Positions 7,804 to 18,425 are shown, numbered from the stretch's first letter. The stretch is 64,000 nucleotides of DNA from JAUUSJ01 sp964439395 (GCA_964439395.1 CAYTNV010000011.1:31928-95927); one strand, 5' to 3'. The notes: generated by a model not told the origin, from the letters alone. Numbers and translations: made by a program.

Positions 7804-10120
7804 CTTTCTTTTTCCTAAATTTCCTTAAAAAAACTCTTTTTGGTGAATTTTTCTCTTGTTTTTTAAAAAATCCTTTTTCAGACGGAATTTCCTTTCGTAA
7901 AGTTTCCCAAACCTCTAACGTATCTTGGGAACAGTTATTTCCTGATTGTCTTATACATTTATCCAGTGCTTTGTATATTCCATTATCCATTCTAATCAGT
8001 TCATCAATTAAGCTTTGTTTATATGTTTCTATATTTTCTGCACAAAATGCAATAACATACATAATTTCCTTAGAACTTTTTTTCTTTTTATAGTATTCAA
8101 AAATTCTATCTATAATTAGTTTAAGTAAAATATTTTTTTGTTCTTTGTTCATCTCAAAACATTGAAAAATAAATTCTATTTGTTCTTTGCTTTCAAAACG
8201 CCATTCTGTTAATATTGGCATAATCCACTCAAAATACTTTTTACTCTGCACCAAATTAATTTGATATAAACTAATGGGGAATTTATAAAAATAATCCTTC
8301 ATAATTGAATTATCTTTCATATATTTGAATTCATTATCTTTCATATATTTAATATATAAATCATATCCTAAAAGATATAAATCCGATCTCTCACATGGAA
8401 GTTTTTTCCTGCTTCCACATTGATAATCAAAAATATCCGCTGCAATTTTATAAAGACTTATTTCTACTGTTCCAAATTTATGTTTTAACCAAATTCCATT
8501 ATTCTTCTTTAATTCTTTTGTTTTCATCGTTATATTAAAATCAAAAATTGGAAAATTTTGTTCTACTTGAATAATCAATTCATCTATTTGACTACAAATA
8601 TATTTAAACTCTAATAAATATCCCAGACATTGCAAAATCATACCAAATTTTTCTTCGCCTCTAAAATTTTTCTTAATATATTCTAGATACTCTTGTATTA
8701 ATCTTTTTTCTATCTCTCCCCACGAAGAACCTATCGGTTGATTTTTTCTTGCTTGAGTAAAATTATAAACAAACGCCTCATATGGATTTTCCTTGAAATA
8801 TTCCATCTGTATATTCATAAACATTATATTTCTCAGAGGACTTAATTGTAGTTTCTGACCTAATATTTCTCTCCAATTGGATTCTTTTTTATATACTTCC
8901 TTTAAATATTCCTCCCAAATATATTCAATATACGGATTTTCAATTTTCTTTCCTTCCTGAGCTAATTTTTCTACCTTTTTATCTATCTCAAGAAGCAAAT
9001 CAATATTTTCATTCTTATCACAAGAATTAAGTATATCAATACATTGGTTTCCAAATGCTTTAACCGAAGATTGATTTTTAGGACTAGCTAATATCATATT
9101 AAAAATTAATTTATATTTTTCTTCTCTTGTCAGCCATTGCTTTGCAAAGTCAAAAATTTCTCCAGATGAATAATTACAACTTTCAAAAAATTTATCTGAC
9201 TCTAAAATAGCTGATACCACATAAGCCAAATAAATCGTTTCATCTAGTTTATCAAAATTATGTTGTTCAAGAAAATTATTAAAATTTTTTATATCTTCAT
9301 ATTCCTCCATCAAAAACGATAATTTTATATTACCAAACCAGCTATTTTCTATCGGCTCCATTTTTTCATCCGGATAGAATACTTCATTTACGGAATCATT
9401 CTTTATTTCTATATCATCTTTACTTATCCCCTTTACATATCCACATATATCTGCCTTTTCTAATTTAGGATTATATGTATAAGTAGAAAAAAACAGCTTT
9501 CTATTGATAGTTGCAGGCAAACAATACATAAGAGCAGCAATCCAATACACAATATTTTCGGCTGTATCATAAATAATAACCCTTTTATTTTCCTTTTGGG
9601 CTTTTATAACAAGTAAAATAAGTCTAAATAAACTATTTAAACTTCTTTCTTCTATAAAACTACATATATTTTCAAAATTCAAATTAGGATTGGCGCTTAA
9701 TACTTCAAGTTCTTCCAAGTAGTCAGGTTTCTCTCTCGATATTGCAAGCTCTTCTCTCAGCTTTTCATAAAAATCTACACTTTTATAATAACAAATTGGT
9801 GGAAGTTCAGGAAATCCCTCCTCAAATTGCATCATATGACTCACAATATTTCCCATTCTTCCAAATTTCCCATTATAGTCTTGAATGCTTTTTACTTGTT
9901 GTAAATAAAACTTTCCTTCCTCATTCACCCCACTGAAAAATCTAACTGGCAATTTCTCTAAATCTCCTAAAAAAAGGTAGTTTTTTTCATATATACTATT
10001 CTCCTCAAACTGAGTAATAGCTTTAACACTAAGTCCCTTACTTTTAGAATATAGACATACGCCACTTTTATCTTCAATTCCACGATTACATGCAGTAAAT
10101 ATTGCTTGCTTAATTTTCAC
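7796..10120 (-). CDS. Large GTPase-associated protein (GAP1-like)
   Basis: The 774-residue cytoplasmic protein starts at GTG (10118-10120) with GAGGGG upstream. The N-terminal ~140 residues (QAIFTACNRGIEDKSG..., later an MMQFEE block) resemble the N-terminal domain of GTPase-associated protein 1 (GAP1), described beside TRAFAC 'double-GTPase' proteins in predicted biological-conflict systems. I recall this family from memory. The rest is largely alpha-helical with no catalytic motif I can see. The preceding gene (10136-11347) encodes just such a GTPase and lies 15 bases away, which supports the pairing. It probably acts as an adaptor or scaffold for the GTPase. Confidence 0.6.
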   Translation of the reverse strand: MKIKQAIFTACNRGIEDKSGVCLYSKSKGLSVKAITQFEENSIYEKNYLFLGDLEKLPVRFFSGVNEEGKFYLQQVKSIQDYNGKFGRMGNIVSHMMQFEEGFPELPPICYYKSVDFYEKLREELAISREKPDYLEELEVLSANPNLNFENICSFIEERSLNSLFRLILLVIKAQKENKRVIIYDTAENIVYWIAALMYCLPATINRKLFFSTYTYNPKLEKADICGYVKGISKDDIEIKNDSVNEVFYPDEKMEPIENSWFGNIKLSFLMEEYEDIKNFNNFLEQHNFDKLDETIYLAYVVSAILESDKFFESCNYSSGEIFDFAKQWLTREEKYKLIFNMILASPKNQSSVKAFGNQCIDILNSCDKNENIDLLLEIDKKVEKLAQEGKKIENPYIEYIWEEYLKEVYKKESNWREILGQKLQLSPLRNIMFMNIQMEYFKENPYEAFVYNFTQARKNQPIGSSWGEIEKRLIQEYLEYIKKNFRGEEKFGMILQCLGYLLEFKYICSQIDELIIQVEQNFPIFDFNITMKTKELKKNNGIWLKHKFGTVEISLYKIAADIFDYQCGSRKKLPCERSDLYLLGYDLYIKYMKDNEFKYMKDNSIMKDYFYKFPISLYQINLVQSKKYFEWIMPILTEWRFESKEQIEFIFQCFEMNKEQKNILLKLIIDRIFEYYKKKKSSKEIMYVIAFCAENIETYKQSLIDELIRMDNGIYKALDKCIRQSGNNCSQDTLEVWETLRKEIPSEKGFFKKQEKNSPKRVFLRKFRKKKDE

Positions 10121-10135
10121 TCCAACATCCCCTCT

Positions 10136-11347
10136 CTATTTCCTAATAAGACCGTTTTGCTCCATAATCCATAAAAATGGATCCGCAACTCTTTTAGGTT
10201 CTGGTCTGCGAATTTTTCTTATCTTAGAATCTTCTTCCGTTTTTTCTGGTATTCCTCCTAGTGCCGAAACGCCGAAATAACATATATTTTTAAAATTTTC
10301 ATTTAATACAGCTGTAATTCTTTTTTCTCCCCAAGAAGCCAGCATCGCTTTCATTTCTTCATTAATCTGGTTTACCTCTTCTTTATCATATTTCCCATTT
10401 TGAATATTACTGCTCTCCTCCAAAATCCTACTACCCTTTGGTATCAAATTTTCTATCGCATCTAATTTTGAGAAGGCAACTGCAACGGGGATATCGATCG
10501 ATTTTCCCGCTCTAATTTTCCTATCATTTCGAATTAATTTTGCCACTTCATTTACCATACGATCTGGAGAATTTTTTATCACTTCCTCCCATGATATATT
10601 ACACGTCTCATCTAAAATATCTTTGTCCATTTGATCTCGGATTTCCTCTACTTGGGATGGATCAATTAAAAAAATAATACCAGCAGATTCGCAAATATAT
10701 TTATTTACAATTGACATTGTTTTTAAATCTTCCAAGTTTTCTCCCGCAGTATCATAAAAAATAAAAGTAAGATTTTTTATATTACCTCCATTTCTTATTG
10801 CAGTCTCATATATCAATGGTTTTTGACGCTCTTTTGGATTTGTCAAATCTAATGATCTATTTTGTTTATACAAAGGAACATAATACTTCGACATATAATA
10901 TTCTTTAATACTCTTATCCGTTTCCATAAAAGCTGCACCAAATAGCTCTGGCATAATATGCTTTTGAAGTTCATCTATTAAAACACCAATATAGTGACTT
11001 TTTCCCGAAGCACGAGAACCAACGATTGAAATTATCATATCTTCATTATCATGTATATTAGGTGGCAAAGGATTATGACAGCTTGGACAAATACGAAAAT
11101 TTGATATTTCTCCACAGGAACATTTTTCTCTCATAGGCATAAAATTCTTTGCAATAAATGGAAAGCCAAACGACTTTGCCTTGAAAGTTTTATTCATAAG
11201 CTCTGTTCTACTTTCGTCTCCTCCCTCATATCTTGTTAATAAAATATCTGGTTCTGGTATACAATTTCCTGTACTATTTACACAGCGAAACTCTACATCA
11301 TTCATATTATGTTTTGTAAAACAATATGGACATGTATATTTTGACAT
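10136..11347 (-). CDS. Zinc-ribbon TRAFAC-type GTPase (double-GTPase family)
   Basis: The 403-residue protein opens with CPYC (residues 6-9) and a second cysteine set at 76-90 (CSC, CPSC), forming one or two zinc ribbons. A GTPase domain follows with P-loop GSRASGKS (110-117), Walker B/G3 DTAG (199-202) and a G4-like SKLD (293-296). There are no membrane segments. It resembles the GTPase class found beside GAP1-like proteins, and the next gene encodes one. It probably acts as a nucleotide-dependent switch that gates the rest of the locus, which is inference. The start has GGAGG upstream. The predicted GTPase fold is secure; the exact family name is from memory. Confidence 0.75.
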   Translation of the reverse strand: MSKYTCPYCFTKHNMNDVEFRCVNSTGNCIPEPDILLTRYEGGDESRTELMNKTFKAKSFGFPFIAKNFMPMREKCSCGEISNFRICPSCHNPLPPNIHDNEDMIISIVGSRASGKSHYIGVLIDELQKHIMPELFGAAFMETDKSIKEYYMSKYYVPLYKQNRSLDLTNPKERQKPLIYETAIRNGGNIKNLTFIFYDTAGENLEDLKTMSIVNKYICESAGIIFLIDPSQVEEIRDQMDKDILDETCNISWEEVIKNSPDRMVNEVAKLIRNDRKIRAGKSIDIPVAVAFSKLDAIENLIPKGSRILEESSNIQNGKYDKEEVNQINEEMKAMLASWGEKRITAVLNENFKNICYFGVSALGGIPEKTEEDSKIRKIRRPEPKRVADPFLWIMEQNGLIRK

Positions 11348-11372
11348 CTTTTATCCTCCACTTTTTTCATTT

Positions 11373-14300
11373 TTATTTACTCTTAGTCACGATATGCTTT
11401 GTTCCTGCTACCGCTCTCATCACAGCTCTATCGTACTCATTTTCATCCTTAAAGAAGGGTTTTATTCCCACATTTTTCTCTTTTATTAATTCATCAGCAA
11501 CAATACGTACGATATAGCTTCCATTTACTTCCTGTGACTTTATCTCTTTTAATAACTTAGACTGTTTTTTATACAGTGGTATAATATTTTTTGCCTGATA
11601 AATTTCAATATCTGGCAATATAAACACTGGTTTATCACTGTAAAACTCTATCTCTATTATTTTAGGTTGCTTTATAATAAATCCTGATTCCTGTATTTTA
11701 ATTCCATAATAAATATTAGGTTTCTCCTCATTATCAAATATCAATCTTGTCTCCTGCGTACATAAAATATCATCTTCCAATTCCATCTCAGCAAATAATG
11801 AAATAAAATATTTCTTTTTTTCAATATTTTTTATAATTAAGGCTGAATTCTTATCAAAAGAATGTTTTCTTGTATATGCTTTTTGGGATGCTTTATCTTG
11901 CATGCCCTGTGGATATTCATCATTTCGATACCTGATTACAATTGCCCTCGCATTTTGTGGCCATTTTAAATGAATATGTAAATCCTTTCCCACAATCTTA
12001 GTATCTTCTACTTCCATTTCTCGCTCTCTGGAAGCATATGCTTTTTCCCCTATTACTGCAGAATCCTTTTTCTCCACTACAGCCACAATATAATACATAC
12101 TATTTTCTTCTAAGTTAAACCTACACCCAAATTTTTGTTTTGATATTTCTTGTATTCTGTTTAATTTTTTTCTTAACTCACCTATATTAACAATTTCGCC
12201 ATACTCATACGGAATACTATATTTTGAAAAATAAAGTACAACCTTTCCATTTTCTTCTTCTTTTTTCCATTTCGCCTCAAAAGTACTTCCCTGCAAATAC
12301 TTTATTTCTAAATCATTCACAGGGGATGGAATCGCAACTGGAGTTGCAGATACTTCTACTCCATCTGTCAATACTCTTTTTTCTCCAATACAATATTCTA
12401 AACATAGAAGATAGCTATATGTTATCTCATTTTCTACTGCTTCATCTATCATCTCTGATACTCTACAGCTTATCTCACTGCCGTCTTCCCTCTTAGATAT
12501 AGTACTTCCTCTCTTTTTCCACACTCGAACTCTTGCTCCCATTGGAAGAGCGTTCCACGTAATTCGAATATTTCCTTCTCCGACTTCTATATTTTTTATT
12601 TTTAATTCGCCATAATTAATAGCAGGCGCCTCGTTAGCTACTCCTCTTGACTCTATGCCGCTTCGAATTGCAAATATTGTATAGTAATATTTCTTTCCAG
12701 CATCAACATTCGTATCTACAAACTGAGTATCACTGATATGTGCCAATTCTTTTCCATCTGTGCTGTTCCTACTTTTTCGATCAAGTTTTTTTAATATTTT
12801 ATATGTAATATCTCCTTTTGAAGTAGAAGGAATCCATTTCACTATATTCGTTTTATTTTTACCATTTGACTCTACCTTGACATTTTGCACAGGATTTGGC
12901 GGATATAAAATAATTTTTTCTCTCACACCAGGATAGTCCTCACAAATACGATATATTTCCTCACAATACTGAATAATAGAATCTGTCTCTCTTCGTTTTT
13001 CAGCCTCCTCAATTTTCTGATATCTTTTTTTTGCTTCTTCCACAGCTGCTTTTGCTTTATCTTCCTCTAAAATTTGAAAGCTAGGATATTGTTTCTTAAT
13101 CTCCTCCAGTCTTTTCAAGCCTGTATAATATTTCTTTTTCTCAAAATTTTCCTTTATCTTTCTTATTTCAGGTCCCAGAACTTTTTCCATCTGTTCTAGC
13201 TCTCTTTTTACAGTTTCCACTTTATCTAAATCTTGCCAAATAATACTAACTCTCTGTAAAATTAACTTTGCCTGATCTAAATCTGCTTTTTTAATACAAG
13301 AAGAAGCTACTTGACACTGCGCTAATAGTTCTTGCAATTGTTTAAATGAAGTATTACATTTTACACAAAATTTTGCTGATACATCATTCTCTGTACCACA
13401 TTTACTACATTTTACGAATAATGAATTACCACATTTTGGACAATTTCTTATTTCTTTTTTATTTTCAAAAACATTATTGCAACTAGGACAAATTTTCAAA
13501 TTAAGCTGCCTCGAATTCGTCACAACAATTAAAATTCCTTCTTTTTTTCCGATCGCCTTTAATCGATTCTCTGCCTTCTCTTTATTCTCTCTCCTAGCTG
13601 ACATAATTGCTTTTAAGTAATTTTCTGCCGTCTGCCCTGTTATTGTATCTCCATTTGCCTTTGCAACAGACTTTATTGATTTGATAATCCTATCTGTCTT
13701 TTCCCAAATCACAAACTCATCGTATCCTTTTCGAGTTTGTTCATTTTTAAATGCTGTTAATGCTAGTTGACATAAGTCTTGCATATAAGTTAATCTTGTA
13801 GTTCTTGGCATTATCTTAAAACTATTTCTTATTTTTTCTACTCTTTTTAGAAGTTCTTCTCTTTCTAAATTTCTAGCTGTATCAATATCATCATCTTCTT
13901 TTAAAAAATCATATAAATCTTCTAAATTCATCTCTTCTAATTCTTTTATCGAGTTTTTATATGTATCAACGCAACTAGGTTTTGGGTTTGGATCTGATAA
14001 CATATTCTTAGACTCTTCCTCACCTTTTTTTACGATAGTAAGTCCATAATTTTGGGGTAATAAAATTTCTAAATAAACTTTTGAAATTCCCGTGTCATCT
14101 TGAATTCTCACTACCTCTGTCTCTCCAATATTAGAAGTTCCAATATACATCTTCATTCTTTTACCTAAAGTTTCTCTCACATATTCATCAGCTAATTTTG
14201 CTTCTGTTTTTCTTGTATTTGGATCATTCATAATTCTCTTTATATAAGGCAAATTTTTATTATAATCTTCATACCGCAATCCATTTTTTCTATGTGTTGG

Positions 14301-14423
14301 TTTTGACCAAAGCTTCTTTTTTGTACTTATCGCTTTTGCTATTTCTTCTTCAGTCAACTTTGGATTATCATATGGTAGTTCTAAAATTAAAAAACAATTA
14401 TCTCTACTTTTTCCTGATTCCAT
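11373..14423 (-). CDS. J-like, zinc-ribbon and FN3 multidomain protein
   Basis: The 1016-residue protein sits directly after the Hsp70-vWA gene. Residues ~1-75 look like a J-related helical module (CFLILELPY..., then YNKNLPYIKRIMND), but no HPD tripeptide is visible where a J-protein would need one. Residues ~305-360 hold three CxxC pairs in tandem (CPSC, CPKC, CSKC..CVKC), typical of double zinc ribbons. A helical stretch at ~360-500 precedes FN3-like domains from ~505 to ~720 (VQNVKVESN, VNDLEIKYL). The C-terminus is beta-rich and unrecognised. There is no signal peptide. It is likely a co-chaperone or scaffold joining the Hsp70 and GTPase modules. Confidence 0.65.
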   Translation of the reverse strand: MESGKSRDNCFLILELPYDNPKLTEEEIAKAISTKKKLWSKPTHRKNGLRYEDYNKNLPYIKRIMNDPNTRKTEAKLADEYVRETLGKRMKMYIGTSNIGETEVVRIQDDTGISKVYLEILLPQNYGLTIVKKGEEESKNMLSDPNPKPSCVDTYKNSIKELEEMNLEDLYDFLKEDDDIDTARNLEREELLKRVEKIRNSFKIMPRTTRLTYMQDLCQLALTAFKNEQTRKGYDEFVIWEKTDRIIKSIKSVAKANGDTITGQTAENYLKAIMSARRENKEKAENRLKAIGKKEGILIVVTNSRQLNLKICPSCNNVFENKKEIRNCPKCGNSLFVKCSKCGTENDVSAKFCVKCNTSFKQLQELLAQCQVASSCIKKADLDQAKLILQRVSIIWQDLDKVETVKRELEQMEKVLGPEIRKIKENFEKKKYYTGLKRLEEIKKQYPSFQILEEDKAKAAVEEAKKRYQKIEEAEKRRETDSIIQYCEEIYRICEDYPGVREKIILYPPNPVQNVKVESNGKNKTNIVKWIPSTSKGDITYKILKKLDRKSRNSTDGKELAHISDTQFVDTNVDAGKKYYYTIFAIRSGIESRGVANEAPAINYGELKIKNIEVGEGNIRITWNALPMGARVRVWKKRGSTISKREDGSEISCRVSEMIDEAVENEITYSYLLCLEYCIGEKRVLTDGVEVSATPVAIPSPVNDLEIKYLQGSTFEAKWKKEEENGKVVLYFSKYSIPYEYGEIVNIGELRKKLNRIQEISKQKFGCRFNLEENSMYYIVAVVEKKDSAVIGEKAYASREREMEVEDTKIVGKDLHIHLKWPQNARAIVIRYRNDEYPQGMQDKASQKAYTRKHSFDKNSALIIKNIEKKKYFISLFAEMELEDDILCTQETRLIFDNEEKPNIYYGIKIQESGFIIKQPKIIEIEFYSDKPVFILPDIEIYQAKNIIPLYKKQSKLLKEIKSQEVNGSYIVRIVADELIKEKNVGIKPFFKDENEYDRAVMRAVAGTKHIVTKSK

Positions 14424-14438
14424 GACTATCCGTTCCTC

Positions 14439-16523
14439 CTACATTTTTCTTGCTATTCCTGTAAACGTCTCTACTAAATTTGATAAATCTGTGAGCTGAG
14501 CAAATTCATCCTTTGACGCAATACTATGTAAAAATTTTCGATCCGCCTGTGCAAATCCCACTGCAATAATATCAATATTTTCTCTCCATAATTGTTTTGC
14601 CTCATGAATAGCTTGATTTTGATGGGACCACGCTCCATCTGTTAATACAAATATATATTTGATTCTATCTTTATCTTCCAACATAGATTTTGATATTGAA
14701 AATGGAATTACAGAAGTTCCGTATCCCAATTCATCTGATATATTCATCTTGTCAATTGTCCTATATAATTTCTTTTTATCTGAAGATAATTTTCCCAATA
14801 TAGCCACTCTGCTTGCAAACCCCACAATTCCAATTCTCGTGTAATTTAAGTCAAATTGATCTACAAAGCTTTTAGCTGCATCTTTTACCTGATCAAGTGC
14901 AGAACTCATACTTCCCGATAAATCAATTGCTAATACAATGTCTATTTCTGAATTAATTTTTGTTCTCCCGCCATCTCTATCCTTTGGTGACAATATAACC
15001 CAGCTCATATCATCCTCTATTGCCTCTACAGAAAGTTTTAAATTTTTTCCTGTATTTTTTTGAATTGCCTCCACTGATACGACACTATCTCTGTTATATT
15101 CATATGTAACTATTATATCCTCTTCTCGATTTCCAGTGTTTTTTATCCCTGAAAATACATATTTTCCAAGGCAAACTCCATTTAACGGATAAGTAAGCTC
15201 TTTACTTTCTCCCTGAATCATATAAACATCGAGATGATTTTCCCTTTCATCTCTTCCTACTCTTAGATGATATGTCTCTGAATACTTCGCTGGCACAGAA
15301 GAATTTTTTGCTATCATAATATTATTTATATATTTTTCTCGGTTTTTAGTTTCTGTAATCATGCCAAGGCTATGTGATGTCGCTTCTTGTATACTTTTTG
15401 CTCCTGCAATCTGATAAATTCTTTCCTGCTTTCCTCCCCCAATATAAACTCTTTTTTTTATTGGATTTCCATTTTCATCAATATTTGCACGAATTGCAGC
15501 TCCGATAGCAACGGATAAATCTGGGTTAACTCCGTCATACGGCTTTTTTCCACTTATTTTCTCTACAAAGTTTCTTATCATTTTCATTCTCGTAGAACCG
15601 CCAACTAAGATTACTCCATCGATATCACTCCAATCCATAAACAACTCTTCAAATAGTTTCTTTATAACATTTTCTGTGCGTTCTACAAGATAGGCTGATA
15701 TTTCCTCAAATTTCTCCTCCGTTAAAGTGTACACAGCTTTTCTTCCTCTATAGTCAATTTTTATTGTTTCACTCTTTTTGGATGCCAATGATTTTTTCGT
15801 TTTTTCCGCTAACACTCGAAGTGTATTATTAAATTCGTAGTCTTCATCTACCATAATATCAAACTCATCGTAAAATAAATTCGATATATATTCTACAATA
15901 GCATGATCCCAATCTCTTCCTCCTAGCTCATGGTCACCGTCTGATCCAAGCACTTTAATGTCTTTTTTCGTTACTTTCGCAATCGTAATATCAAAAGTTC
16001 CTCCTCCTAAGTCATATATCATAATTGTTTTGTTTTCTTCTTTTTCATGTATTCCATATGCAAAAACTGCCGCTGTCGGCTCATTTATAACTCCTAAAAC
16101 TTTAACACCTGCTTTCTCACCAGCTCGTATCGTGGCCTTTCTTTTTGGATCTTCAAAATATGCCGGAACTGTAATAATAGCCTCTGTAATTTTTTCTCCA
16201 CATTCTTCCTCTGCCTCTTTAATCAATCCCTTTAATAATTCAGCAGCTAAATCCTCCGCTAAATAAGATTTTCCATAATGTTCTGCCTCGAAATTGGGGT
16301 CTCCCATCTTATACTTAAAGTACGCCTCAGTCTCTGGATTTCCCTCCTCATAATAATCCTTTGCCTCTTGACCATGTATAATACTGCCATCCTGTTCAAA
16401 ATACAAAACAGATGGCGTCGTGGAAAGCCCATATGAATTTTTAATAACAGATGCCTTTCCTGTTTTTTCATCAACTTTGGCTATTGCACAGTACGTCGTC
16501 CCTAAATCAATTCCAACTCTCAT
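14439..16523 (-). CDS. Hsp70 fused to a C-terminal von Willebrand A domain
   Basis: I place the start at the ATG at 16521-16523 (MRVGIDLGTTYCAIAKV), with AGAGGAA upstream. An upstream in-frame ATG at 16598 would add 25 unrelated residues. The protein of 694 residues has a complete Hsp70 nucleotide-binding domain (DLGTT, YDLGGGTFDITIA, GGSTRM) and a substrate-binding beta domain. In place of the helical lid it carries a vWA domain at ~523-694 with an intact metal site: DLSGS, then YGTS, then LTDG. This fusion suggests a chaperone that binds a specific partner through metal-dependent adhesion. A terminator-like hairpin lies between it and the preceding DnaK-like gene. Confidence 0.85.
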   Translation of the reverse strand: MRVGIDLGTTYCAIAKVDEKTGKASVIKNSYGLSTTPSVLYFEQDGSIIHGQEAKDYYEEGNPETEAYFKYKMGDPNFEAEHYGKSYLAEDLAAELLKGLIKEAEEECGEKITEAIITVPAYFEDPKRKATIRAGEKAGVKVLGVINEPTAAVFAYGIHEKEENKTIMIYDLGGGTFDITIAKVTKKDIKVLGSDGDHELGGRDWDHAIVEYISNLFYDEFDIMVDEDYEFNNTLRVLAEKTKKSLASKKSETIKIDYRGRKAVYTLTEEKFEEISAYLVERTENVIKKLFEELFMDWSDIDGVILVGGSTRMKMIRNFVEKISGKKPYDGVNPDLSVAIGAAIRANIDENGNPIKKRVYIGGGKQERIYQIAGAKSIQEATSHSLGMITETKNREKYINNIMIAKNSSVPAKYSETYHLRVGRDERENHLDVYMIQGESKELTYPLNGVCLGKYVFSGIKNTGNREEDIIVTYEYNRDSVVSVEAIQKNTGKNLKLSVEAIEDDMSWVILSPKDRDGGRTKINSEIDIVLAIDLSGSMSSALDQVKDAAKSFVDQFDLNYTRIGIVGFASRVAILGKLSSDKKKLYRTIDKMNISDELGYGTSVIPFSISKSMLEDKDRIKYIFVLTDGAWSHQNQAIHEAKQLWRENIDIIAVGFAQADRKFLHSIASKDEFAQLTDLSNLVETFTGIARKM

Positions 16524-16661
16524 ATTTTTCCTCTCTTCCGTATAATAATATGATATGAGCGCCAAAACACCCTTTGACACTTTCATCATAATATTCAATT
16601 AATATATATTTTCATTTTTAAATCTTGTATCAATATACATTTTTACATATATATGTTGGTA

Positions 16662-16703
16662 CAAAACCCCTTCAAAAAGAAAACTTATTTTCTCTTTGAA
16701 GGG
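16662..16703 (-). terminator. Terminator-like hairpin inside the chaperone cluster
   Basis: On the minus strand CCCTTCAAA pairs with TTTGAAGGG around an AT-rich loop that can extend the stem, and the run GTTTTGT follows. It lies directly after the DnaK-like gene (16713-18401) and 140-190 bases before the Hsp70-vWA start. It may end or attenuate the upstream transcript, splitting the locus into two units. Confidence 0.6.
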
Positions 16704-16712
16704 AAATATCTA

Positions 16713-18401
16713 TTAATCTTCTCTGCGAACTATCATATTTGCTACCATAGCTTTTTGCTCTTGAATTTGCTCTTCTGTCATAACACTATCTGATTTTAAT
16801 TCCATTGATTTGTTCTTTCCAGTCGTACAATCTGTACCTGTCACATGTAAAATTCCTTCTACGTCAAATTTAAAATTGATATCAATCGGTGAGCCTTTTG
16901 GCATCGGTCTATCTAACTCTAATAAAACTTCTCCCAGATAAAAATCATCATTAACCGCATACTCTTTCTCCGTAATATCAGATTCATACACTTTAAGAAG
17001 TACATTTTTTTGTAAGTCCATAAAAGTAGCACAGCCTAGAGTTTCATCTCTTGGTAATATGTCGTTTGCAAAAATCAGATTTTCTATATAGGACTCTCCT
17101 TCTGCCGTTCCGTTATCGCGAACTAATTCAATTCCAAAACTTTTTGATGTAATATTTTTAATAATAGTTTTAGTATCCATAATTCTTTCAGATTCTTCTG
17201 AAAAATTTCCACCTATATATCTCTCGGAAGAATTTTCTGTTTTATGAGAAGTATTATCATCCAAATTATTTTTATCAGAAGTATCATCACTTAATTCGGC
17301 ACCAGTATTATCAATAAAATCCATATTTTCCTTTGCAAAAATAGCCGCTCCTTTTGCTACTGCTTCATCTGGATCATATATTCTCTTAGGAATATCTGGA
17401 TACTGTTCATTCAAGATTCTCTCTACCTGTGGCATTTTAGCTGAGCCACCAACCATCAAAATCTCGTCAATTTGAGTAACACCCTTTTTTCTAGCTGCAT
17501 CTAAAGCTCTATTTACTTCATCAATCGTTCTCATCAATAATATATTTGTCAATTCCTCAAACTTCTGACGGGTAAATTCAATTCTCGCTCTCATTCCATC
17601 TGCCACAACTACTGCTCTTACCAGCTTTTTACTCGTCAATTCTTGTTTTTTCTTTTCTGCGAGTATTCGCATATCTTGCTCAAACTGCAATTGTGTCTCC
17701 TCGTCAAATTCGTCCTCAAAATCATTTTGATTTCTGAACTCTCTCTCAAAATAATCCATAATCTCTTGATCCCAGTTTTGACCTCCTAATTGATGATCCC
17801 CTCCTGTGGCAATTGGCTCTATTACTTTTCTTCCGTTTTCTTCTTTAATCTGTATAATTGTAATATCAAAAGTTCCCCCGCCTAAATCATATACCATAAT
17901 CGTCTTATCTTTTTCACCATCCATGACACCATAACAGATGGCTGCTGCCGTAGGTTCATTGATAATCGCCAATACATTTAATTCTGCTATCTCCCCCGCT
18001 GCTTTTGTAGCAATCCTTTCTGGAGTTCCAAAATATGCTGGACAGGTAATAACTACATCTTTAATTTTCTCATTTAACACTCGTTCTGCATCCTGCACTA
18101 ATTTCTTTAAAATAAAGCTAGAAACCTGTGCCGGAGAATATTCTTTTCCTGCATGCTCTATTGCAAAATCTGAATTTCCCATTAATCTTTTTACGAATGA
18201 AATTGTATTTTTAGGCTCTAATACTGAGTTTTCCTTCGCAAACTCTCCTACCACTACATTATCTTCTGTCTCAAAAAATACTACCGATGGAGTTACATTT
18301 TTCCCTTCGCTATTCATAATAACTTCTGCATCTCCCACTTCATTTACATATGCCATACACGAGTATGTCGTTCCCAAATCAATTCCTATCGCTCTCGCCA
18401 T
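16713..18401 (-). CDS. DnaK-like Hsp70 lacking most of the lid
   Basis: The 562-residue protein starts MARAIGIDLGTTYSC and holds all Hsp70 ATPase signatures (DLGTT, INEPTAAA, VYDLGGGTFDI, VGGSAKMP). A spacer of acidic and Asn/Ser-rich residues (about 375-405) follows, then a substrate-binding beta domain ending GILHVTGTD. Housekeeping DnaK is usually about 610-640 residues with a C-terminal alpha-helical lid. Here the chain stops within about 45 residues after the beta domain, so the lid is largely missing. It sits 24 bases after a divergent grpE-like gene and before a second Hsp70. I infer a dedicated chaperone for this locus, not the general DnaK. No dnaJ of ordinary type is present. Confidence 0.9.
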   Translation of the reverse strand: MARAIGIDLGTTYSCMAYVNEVGDAEVIMNSEGKNVTPSVVFFETEDNVVVGEFAKENSVLEPKNTISFVKRLMGNSDFAIEHAGKEYSPAQVSSFILKKLVQDAERVLNEKIKDVVITCPAYFGTPERIATKAAGEIAELNVLAIINEPTAAAICYGVMDGEKDKTIMVYDLGGGTFDITIIQIKEENGRKVIEPIATGGDHQLGGQNWDQEIMDYFEREFRNQNDFEDEFDEETQLQFEQDMRILAEKKKQELTSKKLVRAVVVADGMRARIEFTRQKFEELTNILLMRTIDEVNRALDAARKKGVTQIDEILMVGGSAKMPQVERILNEQYPDIPKRIYDPDEAVAKGAAIFAKENMDFIDNTGAELSDDTSDKNNLDDNTSHKTENSSERYIGGNFSEESERIMDTKTIIKNITSKSFGIELVRDNGTAEGESYIENLIFANDILPRDETLGCATFMDLQKNVLLKVYESDITEKEYAVNDDFYLGEVLLELDRPMPKGSPIDINFKFDVEGILHVTGTDCTTGKNKSMELKSDSVMTEEQIQEQKAMVANMIVRRED

Positions 18402-18425
18402 TATTCTCGTCCTCTCTTTCTTAAA

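Noticed and set aside
16524..16598. Upstream start for the Hsp70-vWA gene
   Set aside because: The added residues have no Hsp70 similarity and the downstream ATG has the better ribosome-binding site.
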